A DNA stretch of 64,000 nucleotides from Eutreptiella sp. 'Long Island Sound 2002' (GCA_964036045.1 OZ038400.1:16675079-16739078), one strand, 5' to 3'; counted from the first letter of the stretch, positions 37,946 through 51,394 are shown. Notes: generated by a model from the sequence alone, not told the origin. Numbers and translations are program-made.

Positions 37946-40900
37946 TTGGCCAAACTTGGCCTTCCTGCCCTGAATTTTGACGTATTATGCCTAGGCTGTG
38001 TGGCGGCTGTCCGGACCGTAGGGTGGTCAGTCTGGGGGCTTTTTGGTCAATGTTTGATTAAGCAAGTTGACTTTGATTCGGGGCTCGCCTATGTCTTACA
38101 GCAGTGGATACCGTTTTACCGGTGGTCGAAATCCCAATTGTATGGTGCATGGCGTACCCATGAACCTGATTCCATGCTTCCAAGCTTCAAAACTGCTACC
38201 TAGAGGGCAAATTGGAGGCCGGGACCCTCTTTTTTGAAATCTTTGGGCCTGAAGGCCGCCAGGCCTTCAGCCGCCCGCCCGCCTTCGCCCACGCCTTAGC
38301 CGAAGCCAAAGGCGGAGGCCAACCCTTTAGACTCGCTACCCAGGGGGCTTGGCCAAACTTGGCCTTCCTGCCCTGTCTTTGGACGTATTATGCCTAGGCT
38401 GTGTGGCGGCTGTCCGGACCGTAGGGTGGTCAGTCTGGGGGCTTTTTGGCCAATGTTTGATTAAGCAAGTTGACTTTGATTCGGGGCTCGCCTATGTCTT
38501 ACAGCAGTGGATACCGTTTTACCGGTGGTCCGAATACCAATTGTATGGTGCATGGCGTACCCATGAACCTGATTCCATGCTTCCAAGCTTCAAAACTGCT
38601 ATCTAGAGGGCAAATTGGAGGCCGGGGCCCTCTTTTTTGAAATCTTTGGGACTGAAGGCCGCCAAGCCTTCAGCCCCCCACCCGCCCGCCTTCGCCCACG
38701 CCTTAGCCGAAGCCAAAGGCGGAGGCCAACCCTTTAGAGTCGCTACCCAGGGGGCTTGGCCAAAAATGGCCTTCCCGCCCTGTCTTTGGACGTATTATGC
38801 CTAGCCTGTGTGGCGGCTAACCGGACCGTAGGGTGGTCAGTCTGGGGGCTTTTTGGTCAATGTTTGATTAAGCAAGTTGACTTTGATTCGGGGCTCGCCT
38901 ATGTCTTACAGCAGTGGATACCGTTTTACCGGTGGTCCAAATCCCAATTGTATGGTGCATGGCGTACCCATGAACCTGATTCCATGCTTCCAAGCTTCAA
39001 AACTGCTATCTAGAGGGCAAATTGGAGGCCGGGACCCTCTTTTTTGAAATCTTTGGGCCTGAAGGCCGCCAGGCCTTCAGCCGCCCGCCCGCCTTCGCCC
39101 ACGCCTTAGCCGAAGCCAAAGGCGGAGGCCAACCCTTTAGAGTCGCTACCCAGTGGGGTTTGGCCAAAAATGGCCTTCCTGCCCTGTCTTTGGACGTATT
39201 ATGCCTAGCCTGTGTGGCGGCTGTCCGGACCGTAGGGTGGTCAGTCTGGGGGCTTTTTGGTCAATGTTTGATTAAGCAAGTTGACTTTGATTCGGGGCTC
39301 GCCTATGTCTTACAGCAGTGGATACCGTTTTACCGGTGGTCCGAATACCAATTGTATGGTGCATGGCGTACCCATGAACCTGATTCCATGCTTCCAAGCT
39401 TCAAAACTGCTATCTAGAGGGCAAATTGGAGGCCGGGGCCCTCTTTTTTGAAATCTTTGGGCCTGAAGGCCGCCAGGCCTTCAGCCGCCCGCCCGCCTTC
39501 GCCCACGCCTTAGCCGAAGCCAAAGGCGGAGGCCAACCCTTTAGACTCGCTACCCAGGGGGCTTGGCCAAACTTGGCCTTCCTGCCCTGAATTTTGACGT
39601 ATTATGCCTAGGCTGTGTGGCGGCTGTCCGGACCGTAGGGTGGTCAGTCTGGGGGCTTTTTGGTCAATGTTTGATTAAGCAAGTTGACTTTGATTCGGGG
39701 CTCGCCTATGTCTTACAGCAGTGGATACCGTTTTACCGGTGGTCGAAATCCCAATTGTATGGTGCATGGCGTACCCATGAACCTGATTCCATGCTTCCAA
39801 GCTTCAAAACTGCTACCTAGAGGGCAAATTGGAGGCCGGGACCCTCTTTTTTGAAATCTTTGGGCCTGAAGGCCGCCAGGCCTTCAGCCGCCCGCCCGCC
39901 TTCGCCCACGCCTTAGCCGAAGCCAAAGGCGGAGGCCAACCCTTTAGACTCGCTACCCAGGGGGCTTGGCCAAACTTGGCCTTCCTGCCCTGTCTTTGGA
40001 CGTATTATGCCTAGGCTGTGTGGCGGCTGTCCGGACCGTAGGGTGGTCAGTCTGGGGGCTTTTTGGCCAATGTTTGATTAAGCAAGTTGACTTTGATTCG
40101 GGGCTCGCCTATGTCTTACAGCAGTGGATACCGTTTTACCGGTGGTCCGAATACCAATTGTATGGTGCATGGCGTACCCATGAACCTGATTCCATGCTTC
40201 CAAGCTTCAAAACTGCTATCTAGAGGGCAAATTGGAGGCCGGGGCCCTCTTTTTTGAAATCTTTGGGACTGAAGGCCGCCAAGCCTTCAGCCCCCCACCC
40301 GCCCGCCTTCGCCCACGCCTTAGCCGAAGCCAAAGGCGGAGGCCAACCCTTTAGAGTCGCTACCCAGGGGGCTTGGCCAAAAATGGCCTTCCTGCCCTGT
40401 CTTTGGACGTATTATGCCTAGCCTGTGTGGCGGCTAACCGGACCGTAGGGTGGTCAGTCTGGGGGCTTTTTGGTCAATGTTTGATTAAGCAAGTTGACTT
40501 TGATTCGGGGCTCGCCTATGTCTTACAGCAGTGGATACCGTTTTACCGGTGGTCCAAATCCCAATTGTATGGTGCATGGCGTACCCATGAACCTGATTCC
40601 ATGCTTCCAAGCTTCAAAACTGCTATCTAGAGGGCAAATTGGAGGCCGGGACCCTCTTTTTTGAAATCTTTGGGCCTGAAGGCCGCCAGGCCTTCAGCCG
40701 CCCGCCCGCCTTCGCCCACGCCTTAGCCGAAGCCAAAGGCGGAGGCCAACCCTTTAGAGTCGCTACCCAGTGGGGTTTGGCCAAAAATGGCCTTCCTGCC
40801 CTGTCTTTGGACGTATTATGCCTAGCCTGTGTGGCGGCTGTCCGGACCGTAGGGTGGTCAGTCTGGGGGCTTTTTGGTCAATGTTTGATTAAGCAAGTTG

Positions 40901-41183
40901 ACTTTGATTCGGGGCTCGCCTATGTCTTACAGCAGTGGATACCGTTTTACCGGTGGTCCGAATACCAATTGTATGGTGCATGGCGTACCCATGAACCTGA
41001 TTCCATGCTTCCAAGCTTCAAAACTGCTATCTAGAGGGCAAATTGGAGGCCGGGGCCCTCTTTTTTGAAATCTTTGGGACTGAAGGCCGCCAAGCCTTCA
41101 GCCCCCCACCCGCCCGCCTTCGCCCACGCCTTAGCCGAAGCCAAAGGCGGAGGCCAACCCTTTAGAGTCGCTACCCAGGGGGC
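37946..41183. repeat. 1617-bp four-unit higher-order repeat, two copies
   Basis: The order is an AATTTTG unit, a GTCTTTGG unit with TCCGAATACC, a GGCTAACC unit, then a 404-bp CAGTGGGGTTTGG unit. It starts at 37946 and again at 39563, 1617 bp apart. Three of the same types in the same order also begin at 35931, so the four-mer probably grew from the end of the 2834-bp repeat. Confidence 0.8.
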
Positions 41184-42799
41184 TTGGCCAAACTTGGCCT
41201 TCCTGCCCTTTCTTTGGACGTATTATGCCTAGCCTGTGTGGCGGCTGTCCGGACCGTAGGGTGGTCAGTCTGGGGGCTTTTTGGTCAATGTTTGATAAAG
41301 CAAGTTGACTTTGATTCGGGGCTCGCCTATGTCTTACAGCAGTGGATACCGTTTTACCGGTGGTCCAAATCCCAATTGTATGGTGCATGGCGTACCCATG
41401 AACCTGATTCCATGCTTCCAAGCTTCAAAACTGCTATCTAGAGGGCAAATTGGAGGCCGGGACCCTCTTTTTTGAAATCTTTGGGACTGAAGGCCGCCAG
41501 GCCTTCAGCCCCCCACCCGCCCGCCTTCGCCCACGCCTTAGCCGAAGCCAAAGGCGGAGGCCAACCCTTTAGAGTCGCTACCCAGGGGGCTTGGCCAAAA
41601 ATGGCCTTCCTGCCCTGTCTTTGGACGTATTATGCCTAGCCTGTGTGGCGGCTAACCGGACCGTAGGGTGGTCAGTCTGGGGGCTTTTTGGTCAATGTTT
41701 GATTAAGCAAGTTGACTTTGATTCGGGGCTCGCCTATGTCTTACAGCAGTGGATACCGTTTTACCGGTGGTCCAAATCCCAATTGTATGGTGCATGGCGT
41801 ACCCATGAACCTGATTCCATGCTTCCAAGCTTCAAAACTGCTATCTAGAGGGCAAATTGGAGGCCGGGACCCTCTTTTTTGAAATCTTTGGGGCTGAAGG
41901 CCGCCAGGCCTTCAGCCGCCCGCCCGCCTTCGCCCACGCCTTAGCCGAAGCCAAAGGCGGAGGCCAACCCTTTAGACTCGCTACCCAGGGGGCTTGGCCA
42001 AACTTGGCCTTCCTGCCCTGAATTTTGACGTATTATGCCTAGGCTGTGTGGCGGCTGTCCGGACCGTAGGGTGGTCAGTCTGGGGGCTTTTTGGTCAATG
42101 TTTGATTAAGCAAGTTGACTTTGATTCGGGGCTCGCCTATGTCTTACAGCAGTGGATACCGTTTTACCGGTGGTCCAAATCCCAATTGTATGGTGCATGG
42201 CGTACCCATGAACCTGATTCCATGCTTCCAAGCTTCAAAACTGCTACCTAGAGGGCAAATTGGAGGCCGGGACCCTCTTTTTTGAAATCTTTGGGCCTGA
42301 AGGCCGCCAGGCCTTCAGCCGCCCGCCCGCCTTCGCCCACGCCTTAGCCGAAGCCAAAGGCGGAGGCCAACCCTTTAGACTCGCTACCCAGGGGGCTTGG
42401 CCAAACTTGGCCTTCCTGCCCTGTCTTTGGACGTATTATGCCTAGGCTGTGTGGCGGCTGTCCGGACCGTAGGGTGGTCAGTCTGGGGGCTTTTTGGCCA
42501 ATGTTTGATTAAGCAAGTTGACTTTGATTCGGGGCTCGCCTATGTCTTACAGCAGTGGATACCGTTTTACCGGTGGTCCAAATCCCAATTGTATGGTGCA
42601 TGGCGTACCCATGAACCTGATTCCATGCTTCCAAGCTTCAAAACTGCTACCTAGAGGGCAAATTGGAGGCCGGGACCCTCTTTTTTGAAATCTTTGGGCC
42701 TGAAGGCCGCCAGGCCTTCAGCCGCCCGCCCGCCTTCGCCCACGCCTTAGCCGAAGCCAAAGGCGGAGGCCAACCCTTTAGACTCGCTACCCAGGGGGC

Positions 42800-45231
42800 T
42801 TGGCCAAACTTGGCCTTCCTGCCCTGTCTTTGGACGTATTATGCCTAGGCTGTGTGGCGGCTGTCCGGACCGTAGGGTGGTCAGTCTGGGGGCTTTTTGG
42901 CCAATGTTTGATTAAGCAAGTTGACTTTGATTCGGGGCTCGCCTATGTCTTACAGCAGTGGATACCGTTTTACCGGTGGTCCAAATCCCAATTGTATGGT
43001 GCATGGCGTACCCATGAACCTGATTCCATGCTTCCAAGCTTCAAAACTGCTATCTAGAGGGCAAATTCGAGGCCGGGACCCTCTTTTTTGAAATCTTTGG
43101 GCCTGAAGGCCGCCAGGCCTTCAGCCGCCCGCCCGCCTTCGCCCACGCCTTAGCCGAAGCCAAAGGCGGAGGCCAACCCTTTAGAGTCGCTACCCAGTGG
43201 GGTTTGGCCAAAAATGGCCTTCCTGCCCTGTCTTTGGACGTATTATGCCTAGCCTGTGTGGCGGCTGTCCGGACCGTAGGGTGGTCAGTCTGGGGGCTTT
43301 TTGGTCAATGTTTGATTAAGCAAGTTGACTTTGATTCGGGGCTCGCCTATGTCTTACAGCAGTGGATACCGTTTTACCGGTGGTCCGAATCCCAATTGTA
43401 TGGTGCATGGCGTACCCATGAACCTGATTCCATGCTTCCAAGCTTCAAAACTGCTATCTAGAGGGCAAATTGGAGGCCGGGGCCCTCTTTTTTGAAATCT
43501 TTGGGACTGAAGGCCGCCAAGCCTTCAGCCCCCCACCCGCCCGCCTTCGCCCACGCCTTAGCCGAAGCCAAAGGCGGAGGCCAACCCTTTAGAGTCGCTA
43601 CCCAGGGGGCTTGGCCAAACTTGGCCTTCCTGCCCTGTCTTTGGACGTATTATGCCTAGCCTGTGTGGCGGCTGTCCGGACCGTAGGGTGGTCAGTCTGG
43701 GGGCTTTTTGGTCAATGTTTGATTAAGCAAGTTGACTTTGATTCGGGGCTCGCCTATGTCTTACAGCAGTGGATACCGTTTTACCGGTGGTCCAAATCCC
43801 AATTGTATGGTGCATGGCGTACCCATGAACCTGATTCCATGCTTCCAAGCTTCAAAACTGCTACCTAGAGGGCAAATTGGAGGCCGGGACCCTCTTTTTT
43901 GAAATCTTTGGGCCTGAAGGCCGCCAGGCCTTCAGCCGCCCGCCCGCCTTCGCCCACGCCTTAGCCGAAGCCAAAGGCGGAGGCCAACCCTTTAGACTCG
44001 CTACCCAGGGGGCTTGGCCAAACTTGGCCTTCCTGCCCTGTCTTTGGACGTATTATGCCTAGGCTGTGTGGCGGCTGTCCGGACCGTAGGGTGGTCAGTC
44101 TGGGGGCTTTTTGGCCAATGTTTGATTAAGCAAGTTGACTTTGATTCGGGGCTCGCCTATGTCTTACAGCAGTGGATACCGTTTTACCGGTGGTCCAAAT
44201 CCCAATTGTATGGTGCATGGCGTACCCATGAACCTGATTCCATGCTTCCAAGCTTCAAAACTGCTATCTAGAGGGCAAATTCGAGGCCGGGACCCTCTTT
44301 TTTGAAATCTTTGGGCCTGAAGGCCGCCAGGCCTTCAGCCGCCCGCCCGCCTTCGCCCACGCCTTAGCCGAAGCCAAAGGCGGAGGCCAACCCTTTAGAG
44401 TCGCTACCCAGTGGGGTTTGGCCAAAAATGGCCTTCCTGCCCTGTCTTTGGACGTATTATGCCTAGCCTGTGTGGCGGCTGTCCGGACCGTAGGGTGGTC
44501 AGTCTGGGGGCTTTTTGGTCAATGTTTGATTAAGCAAGTTGACTTTGATTCGGGGCTCGCCTATGTCTTACAACAGTGGATACCGTTTTACCGGTGGTCC
44601 GAATCCCAATTGTATGGTGCATGGCGTACCCATGAACCTGATTCCATGCTTCCAAGCTTCAAAACTGCTATCTAGAGGGCAAACTGGAGGCCGGGGCCCT
44701 CTTTTTTGAAATCTTTGGGACTGAAGGCCGCCAAGCCTTCAGCCCCCCACCCGCCCGCCTTCGCCCACGCCTTAGCCGAAGCCAAAGGCGGAGGCCAACC
44801 CTTTAGAGTCGCTACCCAGGGGGCTTGGCCAAACTTGGCCTTCCTGCCCTGTCTTTGGACGTATTATGCCTAGCCTGTGTGGCGGCTGTCCGGACCGTAG
44901 GGTGGTCAGTCTGGGGGCTTTTTGGTCAATGTTTGATTAAGCAAGTTGACTTTGATTCGGGGCTCGCCTATGTCTTACAGCAGTGGATACCGTTTTACCG
45001 GTGGTCCAAATCCCAATTGTATGGTGCATGGCGTACCCATGAACCTGATTCCATGCTTCCAAGCTTCAAAACTGCTATCTAGAGGGCAAATTGGACGCCG
45101 GGACCCTCTTTTTTGAAATCTTTGGGACTGAAGGCCGCCAGGCCTTCAGCCCCCCACCCGCCCGCCTTCGCCCACGCCTTAGCCGAAGCCAAAGGCGGAG
45201 GCCAACCCTTTAGAGTCGCCACCCAGGGGGC
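42800..45231. repeat. 1214-bp three-unit higher-order repeat, two copies
   Basis: Units at 42800, 43204 and 43611 are repeated at 44014, 44418 and 44825 with 1214-bp spacing. Shared marks are AAATTCGAGG at the end of the first unit, CAGTGGGGTTTGG before the second, and TCCGAATCCC in the second. The last units differ in length (403 versus 407). Confidence 0.75.
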
Positions 45232-46042
45232 TTGGCCAAAAATGGCCTTCCTGCCCTGTCTTTGGACGTATTATGCCTAGCCTGTGTGGCGGCTAACCGG
45301 ACCGTAGGGTGGTCAGTCTGGGGGCTTTTTGGTCAATGTTTGATTAAGCAAGTTGACTTTGATTCGGGGCTCGCCTATGTCTTACAGCAGTGGATACTGT
45401 TTTACCATTTGTCCACATCCCAATTGTATGGTGCATGGCGTACCCATGAACCTGATTCCATGCTTCCAAGCTTCAAAACTGCTATCTAGAGGGCAAATTG
45501 GAGGCCGGGACCCTCTTTTTTGAAATCTTTGGGCCTGAAGGCCGCCAGGCCTTCAGCCGCCCGCCCGCCTTCGCCCACGCCTTAGCCGAAGCCAAAGGCG
45601 GAGGCCAACCCTTTAGAGTCGCTACCCAGTGAGGTTTGGCCAAACTTGGCCTTCCTGCCCTGTCTTTGGACGTATTATGCCTAGCCTGTGTGGCGGCTGT
45701 CCGGACCGTAGGGTGGTCAGTCTGGGGGCTTTTTGGTCAATGTTTGATTAAGCAAGTTGACTTTGATTCGGGGCTCGCCTATGTCTTACAGCAGTGGATA
45801 CCGTTTTACCGGTGGTCCGAATCCCAATTGTATGGTGCATGGCGTACCCATGAACCTGATTCCATGCTTCCAAGCCTCAAAACTGCTATCTAGAGGGCAA
45901 ATTGGAGGCCGGGGCCCTCTTTTTTGAAATCTTTGGGACTGAAGGCCGCCAAGCCTTCAGCCCCCCACCCGCCCGCCTTCGCCCACGCCTTAGCCGAAGC
46001 CAAAGGCGGAGGCCAACCCTTTAGAGTCGCTACCCAGGGGGC

Positions 46043-49000
46043 TTGGCCAAACTTGGCCTTCCTGCCCTGTCTTTGGACGTATTATGCCTAGCCTGTGTGG
46101 CGGCTGTCCGGACCGTAGGGTGGTCAGTCTGGGGGCTTTTTGGTCAATGTTTGATTAAGCAAGTTGACTTTGATTCGGGGCTCGCCTATGTCTTACAGCA
46201 GTGGATACCGTTTTACCGGTGGTCCAAATCCCAATTGTATGGTGCATGGCGTACCCATGAACCTGATTCCATGCTTCCAAGCTTCAAAACTGCTATCTAG
46301 AGGGCAAATTGGAGGCCGGGACCCTCTTTTTTGAAATCTTTGGGACTGAAGGCCGCCAGGCCTTCAGCCCCCCACCCGCCCGCCTTCGCCCACGCCTTAG
46401 CCGAAGCCAAAGGCGGAGGCCAACCCTTTAGAGTCGCTACCCAGGGGGCTTGGCCAAAAATGGCCTTCCTGCCCTGTCTTTGGACGTATTATGCCTAGCC
46501 TGTGTGGCGGCTGTCCGGACCGTAGGGTGGTCAGTCTGGGGGCTTTTTGGTCAATGTTTGATTAAGCAAGTTGACTTTGATTCGGGGCTCGCCTATGTCT
46601 TACAGCAGTGGATACCGTTTTACCGGTGGTCCAAATCCCAATTGTATGGTGCATGGCGTACCCATGAACCTGATTCCATGCTTCCAAGCTTCAAAACTGC
46701 TATCTAGAGGGCAAATTGGAGGCCGGGACCCTCTTTTTTGAAATCTTTGGGACTGAAGGCCGCCAAGCCTTCAGCCCCCCACCCGCCCGCCTTCGCCCAC
46801 GCCTTAGCCGAAGCCAAAGGCGGAGGCCAACCCTTTAGAGTCGCTACCCAGGGGGCTTGGCCAAACTTGGCCTTCCTGCCCTGTCTTTGGACGTATTATG
46901 CCTAGCCTGTGTGGCGGCTGTCCGGACCGTAGGGTGGTCAGTCTGGGGGCTTTTTGGTCAATGTTTGATTAAGCAAGTTGACTTTGATTCGGGGCTCGCC
47001 TATGTCTTACAGCAGTGGATACCGTTTTACCGGTGGTCCAAATCCCAATTGTATGGTGCATGGCGTACCCATGAACCTGATTCCATGCTTCCAAGCTTCA
47101 AAACTGCTATCTAGAGGGCAAATTGGAGGCCGGGACCCTCTTTTTTGAAATCTTTGGGACTGAAGGCCGCCAGGCCTTCAGCCCCCCACCCGCCCGCCTT
47201 CGCCCACGCCTTAGCCGAAGCCAAAGGCGGAGGCCAACCCTTTAGAGTCGCTACCCAGGGGGCTTGGCCAAAAATGGCCTTCCTGCCCTGTCTTTGGACG
47301 TATTATGCCTAGCCTGTGTGGCGGCTGTCCGGACCGTAGGGTGGTCAGTCTGGGGGCTTTTTGGTCAATGTTTGATTAAGCAAGTTGACTTTGATTCGGG
47401 GCTCGCCTATGTCTTACAGCAGTGGATACCGTTTTACCGGTGGTCCAAATCCCAATTGTATGGTGCATGGCGTACCCATGAACCTGATTCCATGCTTCCA
47501 AGCTTCAAAACTGCTATCTAGAGGGCAAATTGGAGGCCGGGACCCTCTTTTTTGAAATCTTTGGGACTGAAGGCCGCCAAGCCTTCAGCCCCCCACCCGC
47601 CCGCCTTCGCCCACGCCTTAGCCGAAGCCAAAGGCGGAGGCCAACCCTTTAGAGTCGCTACCCAGGGGGCTTGGCCAAACTTGGCCTTCCTGCCCTGTCT
47701 TTGGACGTATTATGCCTAGCCTGTGTGGCGGCTGTCCGGACCGTAGGGTGGTCAGTCTGGGGGCTTTTTGGTCAATGTTTGATTAAGCAAGTTGACTTTG
47801 ATTCGGGGCTCGCCTATGTCTTACAGCAGTGGATACCGTTTTACCGGTGGTCCAAATCCCAATTGTATGGTGCATGGCGTACCCATGAACCTGATTCCAT
47901 GCTTCCAAGCTTCAAAACTGCTATCTAGAGGGCAAATTGGAGGCCGGGACCCTCTTTTTTGAAATCTTTGGGACTGAAGGCCGCCAGGCCTTCAGCCCCC
48001 CACCCGCCCGCCTTCGCCCACGCCTTAGCCGAAGCCAAAGGCGGAGGCCAACCCTTTAGAGTCGCTACCCAGGGGGCTTGGCCAAAAATGGCCTTCCTGC
48101 CCTGTCTTTGGACGTATTATGCCTAGCCTCTGTGGCGGCTGTCCGGACCGTAGGGTGGTCAGTCTGGGGGCTTTTTGGTCAATGTTTGATTAAGCAAGTT
48201 GACTTTGATTCGGGGCTCGCCTATGTCTTACAGCAGTGGATACCGTTTTACCGGTGGTCCAAATCCCAATTGTATGGTGCATGGCGTACCCATGAACCTG
48301 ATTCCATGCTTCCAAGCTTCAAAACTGCTATCTAGAGGGCAAATTGGAGGCCGGGACCCTCTTTTTTGAAATCTTTGGGACTGAAGGCCGCCAAGCCTTC
48401 AGCCCCCCACCCGCCCGCCTTCGCCCACGCCTTAGCCGAAGCCAAAGGCGGAGGCCAACCCTTTAGAGTCGCTACCCAGGGGGCTTGGCCAAACTTGGCC
48501 TTCCTGCCCTGTCTTTGGACGTATTATGCCTAGCCTGTGTGGCGGCTGTCCGGACCGTAGGGTGGTCAGTCTGGGGGCTTTTTGGTCAATGTTTGATTAA
48601 GCAAGTTGACTTTGATTCGGGGCTCGCCTATGTCTTACAGCAGTGGATACCGTTTTACCGGTGGTCCAAATCCCAATTGTATGGTGCATGGCGTACCCAT
48701 GAACCTGATTCCATGCTTCCAAGCTTCAAAACTGCTATCTAGAGGGCAAATTGGAGGCCGGGACCCTCTTTTTTGAAATCTTTGGGACTGAAGGCCGCCA
48801 GGCCTTCAGCCCCCCACCCGCCCGCCTTCGCCCACGCCTTAGCCGAAGCCAAAGGCGGAGGCCAACCCTTTAGAGTCGCTACCCAGGGGGCTTGGCCAAA
48901 AATGGCCTTCCTGCCCTGTCTTTGGACGTATTATGCCTAGCCTGTGTGGCGGCTGTCCGGACCGTAGGGTGGTCAGTCTGGGGGCTTTTTGGTCAATGTT

Positions 49001-50112
49001 TGATTAAGCAAGTTGACTTTGATTCGGGGCTCGCCTATGTCTTACAGCAGTGGATACCGTTTTACCGGTGGTCCAAATCCCAATTGTATGGTGCATGGCG
49101 TACCCATGAACCTGATTCCATGCTTCCAAGCTTCAAAATTGCTATCTAGAGGGCAAATTGGAGGCCGGGACCCTCTTTTTTGAAATCTTTGGGACCGAAG
49201 GCCGCCAAGCCTTCAGCCCCCCACCCGCCCGCCTTCGGCCACGCCTTAGCCGAAGCCAAAGGCGGAGGCCAACCCTTTAGAGTCGCTACCCAGGGGGCTT
49301 GGCCAAACTTGGCCTTCCTGCCCTGTCTTTGGACGTATTATGCCTAGCCTGTGTGGCGGCTGTCCGGACCGTAGGGTGGTCAGTCTGGGGGCTTTTTGGT
49401 CAATGTTTGATTAAGCAAGTTGACTTTGATTCGGGGCTCGCCTATGTCTTACAGCAGTGGATACCGTTTTACCGGTGGTCCAAATCCCAATTGTATGGTG
49501 CATGGCGTACCCATGAACCTGATTCCATGCTTCCAAGCTTCAAAACTGCTATCTAGAGGGCAAATTGGAGGCCGGGACCCTCTTTTTTGAAATCTTTGGG
49601 ACTGAAGGCCGCCAGGCCTTCAGCCCCCCACCCGCCCGCCTTCGCCCACGCCTTAGCCGAAGCCAAAGGCGGAGGCCAACCCTTTAGAGTCGCTACCCAG
49701 GGGGCTTGGCCAAAAATGGCCTTCCTGCCCTGTCTTTGGACGTATTATGCCTAGCCTGTGTGGCGGCTAACCGGACCGTAGGGTGGTCAGTCTGGGGGCT
49801 TTTTGGTCAATGTTTGATTAAGCAAGTTGACTTTGATTCGGGGCTCGCCTATGTCTTACAGCAGTGGATACTGTTTTACCATTTGTCCACATCCCAATTG
49901 TATGGTGCATGGCGTACCCATGAACCTGATTCCATGCTTCCAAGCTTCAAAACTGCTATCTGGAGGGCAAATTGGAGGCCGGGACCCTCTTTTTTGAAAT
50001 CTTTGGGACTCAAGGCCGCCAGGCATTCAACCCCCAACCCGCCCGCCTTCGCCCACGCCTTAGCCGAAGCCAAAGGCGGAGGCCAACCCTTTAGAGTCGC
50101 TACCCAGGGGGC
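46043..50112. repeat. 814-bp dimers, five copies, 407-bp units
   Basis: All units here are 407 bp. A CCAAACTTGG unit (46043, 46857, 47671, 48485, 49299) alternates with a CCAAAAATGG unit (46450, 47264, 48078, 48892, 49706). The first type is followed by CCAGGCCTTCAG and the second mostly by CCAAGCCTTCAG. The final member (49706) carries GGCTAACC and an ATACTG...CATTTGTCCAC variant that is otherwise seen only at 45232. Confidence 0.85.
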
Positions 50113-51394
50113 TTGGCCAAAAATGGCCTTCCTGCCCTGAATTTTGACGTATTATGCCTAGGCTGTGTGGCGGCTGTCCGGACCGTAGGGTGGTCAGTCT
50201 GGGGGCTTTTTGGTCAATGTTTGATTAAGCGAGTTGACTTTGATTCGGGGCTCGCCTATGTCTTACAGCAGTGGATACCGTTTTACCAGTGGTCGACATC
50301 CCAATTGTATGGTGCATGGCGTACCCATGAACCTGGTTCCATGCTTCAAAGCTTCAAAACTGCAATCTACAGAGAAGGTTGGAGGCCGGGGCCCTCTTTT
50401 TTGAAATCTTTGGGCCTGAAGGCCACCAGGCCTTCAGCCGCCCGCCCGCCTTCGCCCACGCCTCAGCCGAAGCCAAAGGCGGAGGCCAACCCTTTAGAGT
50501 CGCTACCTAGGGGGCTTGACCAAACTTGGCCTTCCTGCCCTGAATTTGGACGTATTATGTCTAGGCTGTGTGGCGGCTGTCCGGACCGTAGGGTGGTTAG
50601 TCTGGGGGCTTTTTGGTCAATGTTTGATTAAGCAAGTTGACTTTGATTCGGGGCTCGCCTATGTCTTACAGCAGTGGATACCGTTTTACCGGTGGTCCGA
50701 ATCCCAATTGTATGGTGCATGGCGTACCCATGAACCTGATTCCATGCTTCCAAGCTTCAAAACTGCTATCTAGAGGGCAAATTGGAGGCCGGGACCCTCT
50801 TTTTTGAAATCTTTGGGCCTGAAGGCCGCCAGGCCTTCAGCCGCCCGCCCGCCTTCGCCCACGCCTTAGCCGAAGCCAAAGGCGGAGGCCAACCCTTTAG
50901 ACTCGCTACCCAGGGGCCTTGGCCAAAAATGGCCTTCCTGCCCTGTCTTTGGACGTATTATGCCTAGGCTGTGTGGCGGCTGTCCGGACCTTAGGGTGGT
51001 CAGTCTGGGGGCTTTTTGGTCAATGTTTGATTAAGCAAGTTGACTTTGATTCGGGGCTCGCCTATGTCTTACAGCAGTGGATACCGTTTTACCAGTGGTC
51101 CACATCCCAACTGTATAGTGCATGGCGTACCCATGAACCTGGTTCCATGCTCCAAAGTTTCAAAACTGCTATCTAGCGGGAAAATTGGAGGCCGGGACCC
51201 TCTTTCTTGAAATCTTTGGGCCTGAAGGCCGCCAGGCCTTCAGCCGCCCGCCCGCCTTCGCCCACGCCTTAGCCGAAGCCAACAGCGGAGGCCAACACTT
51301 TAGAGTCGCTACCCAGGGGGCTTGGCCAAACTTGGCCATCCTGCCCTGTCTTTTGATGTATTATGCCTAGTCTGTGTGGCGGCTGTCCGGACCG
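50113..51394. repeat. Diverged right edge of the satellite array
   Basis: The last three full units (50113, 50516, 50919) and the partial unit from about 51322 return to 403-bp length and carry many private changes: GTCGACATCCC, CTGGTTCCATGC, ATCTACAGAGAAGG, GGGCTTGACC, CTGTATAGTG and CTTTCTTGAAATC. The array stops inside a unit after GTCCGGACCG at 51394. The unit would continue TAGGGTGG, but the flank reads ATTTTGGG. Decay at an edge is typical of satellites whose interior is homogenised by exchange. Confidence 0.9.

Larger units (their letters stand above)
1..51394. repeat. 403-bp satellite array, ~127 tandem units
   Basis: Almost identical units follow head to tail with no interspersed sequence. 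The start of the unit recurs at 36, 439, 842, 1245 and so on to 50919, and a partial unit begins near 51322. Most units are 403 bp; 404-bp and 407-bp forms appear from 15.7 kb and 31 kb onward. Neighbouring units differ at only a few diagnostic positions. The array is already in progress at base 1, so its true length is greater than 51.4 kb. No gene, transposon or inverted unit interrupts it. It is best read as a homogenised satellite of a centromeric, pericentromeric, subtelomeric or heterochromatic block. Which of these it is cannot be told from sequence alone. Confidence 0.98.

Noticed and set aside
36-51176. About 127 repeated 61-, 76-, 85- or 117-codon open frames as a gene family
   Set aside because: They start at TTG or CTG only, exist in overlapping alternative frames, change with single-base variants, and follow from satellite periodicity.
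1-51394. A CRISPR-like or other repeat-spacer array
   Set aside because: There are no unique spacers: the whole 403-bp unit repeats, and the unit is far too long.
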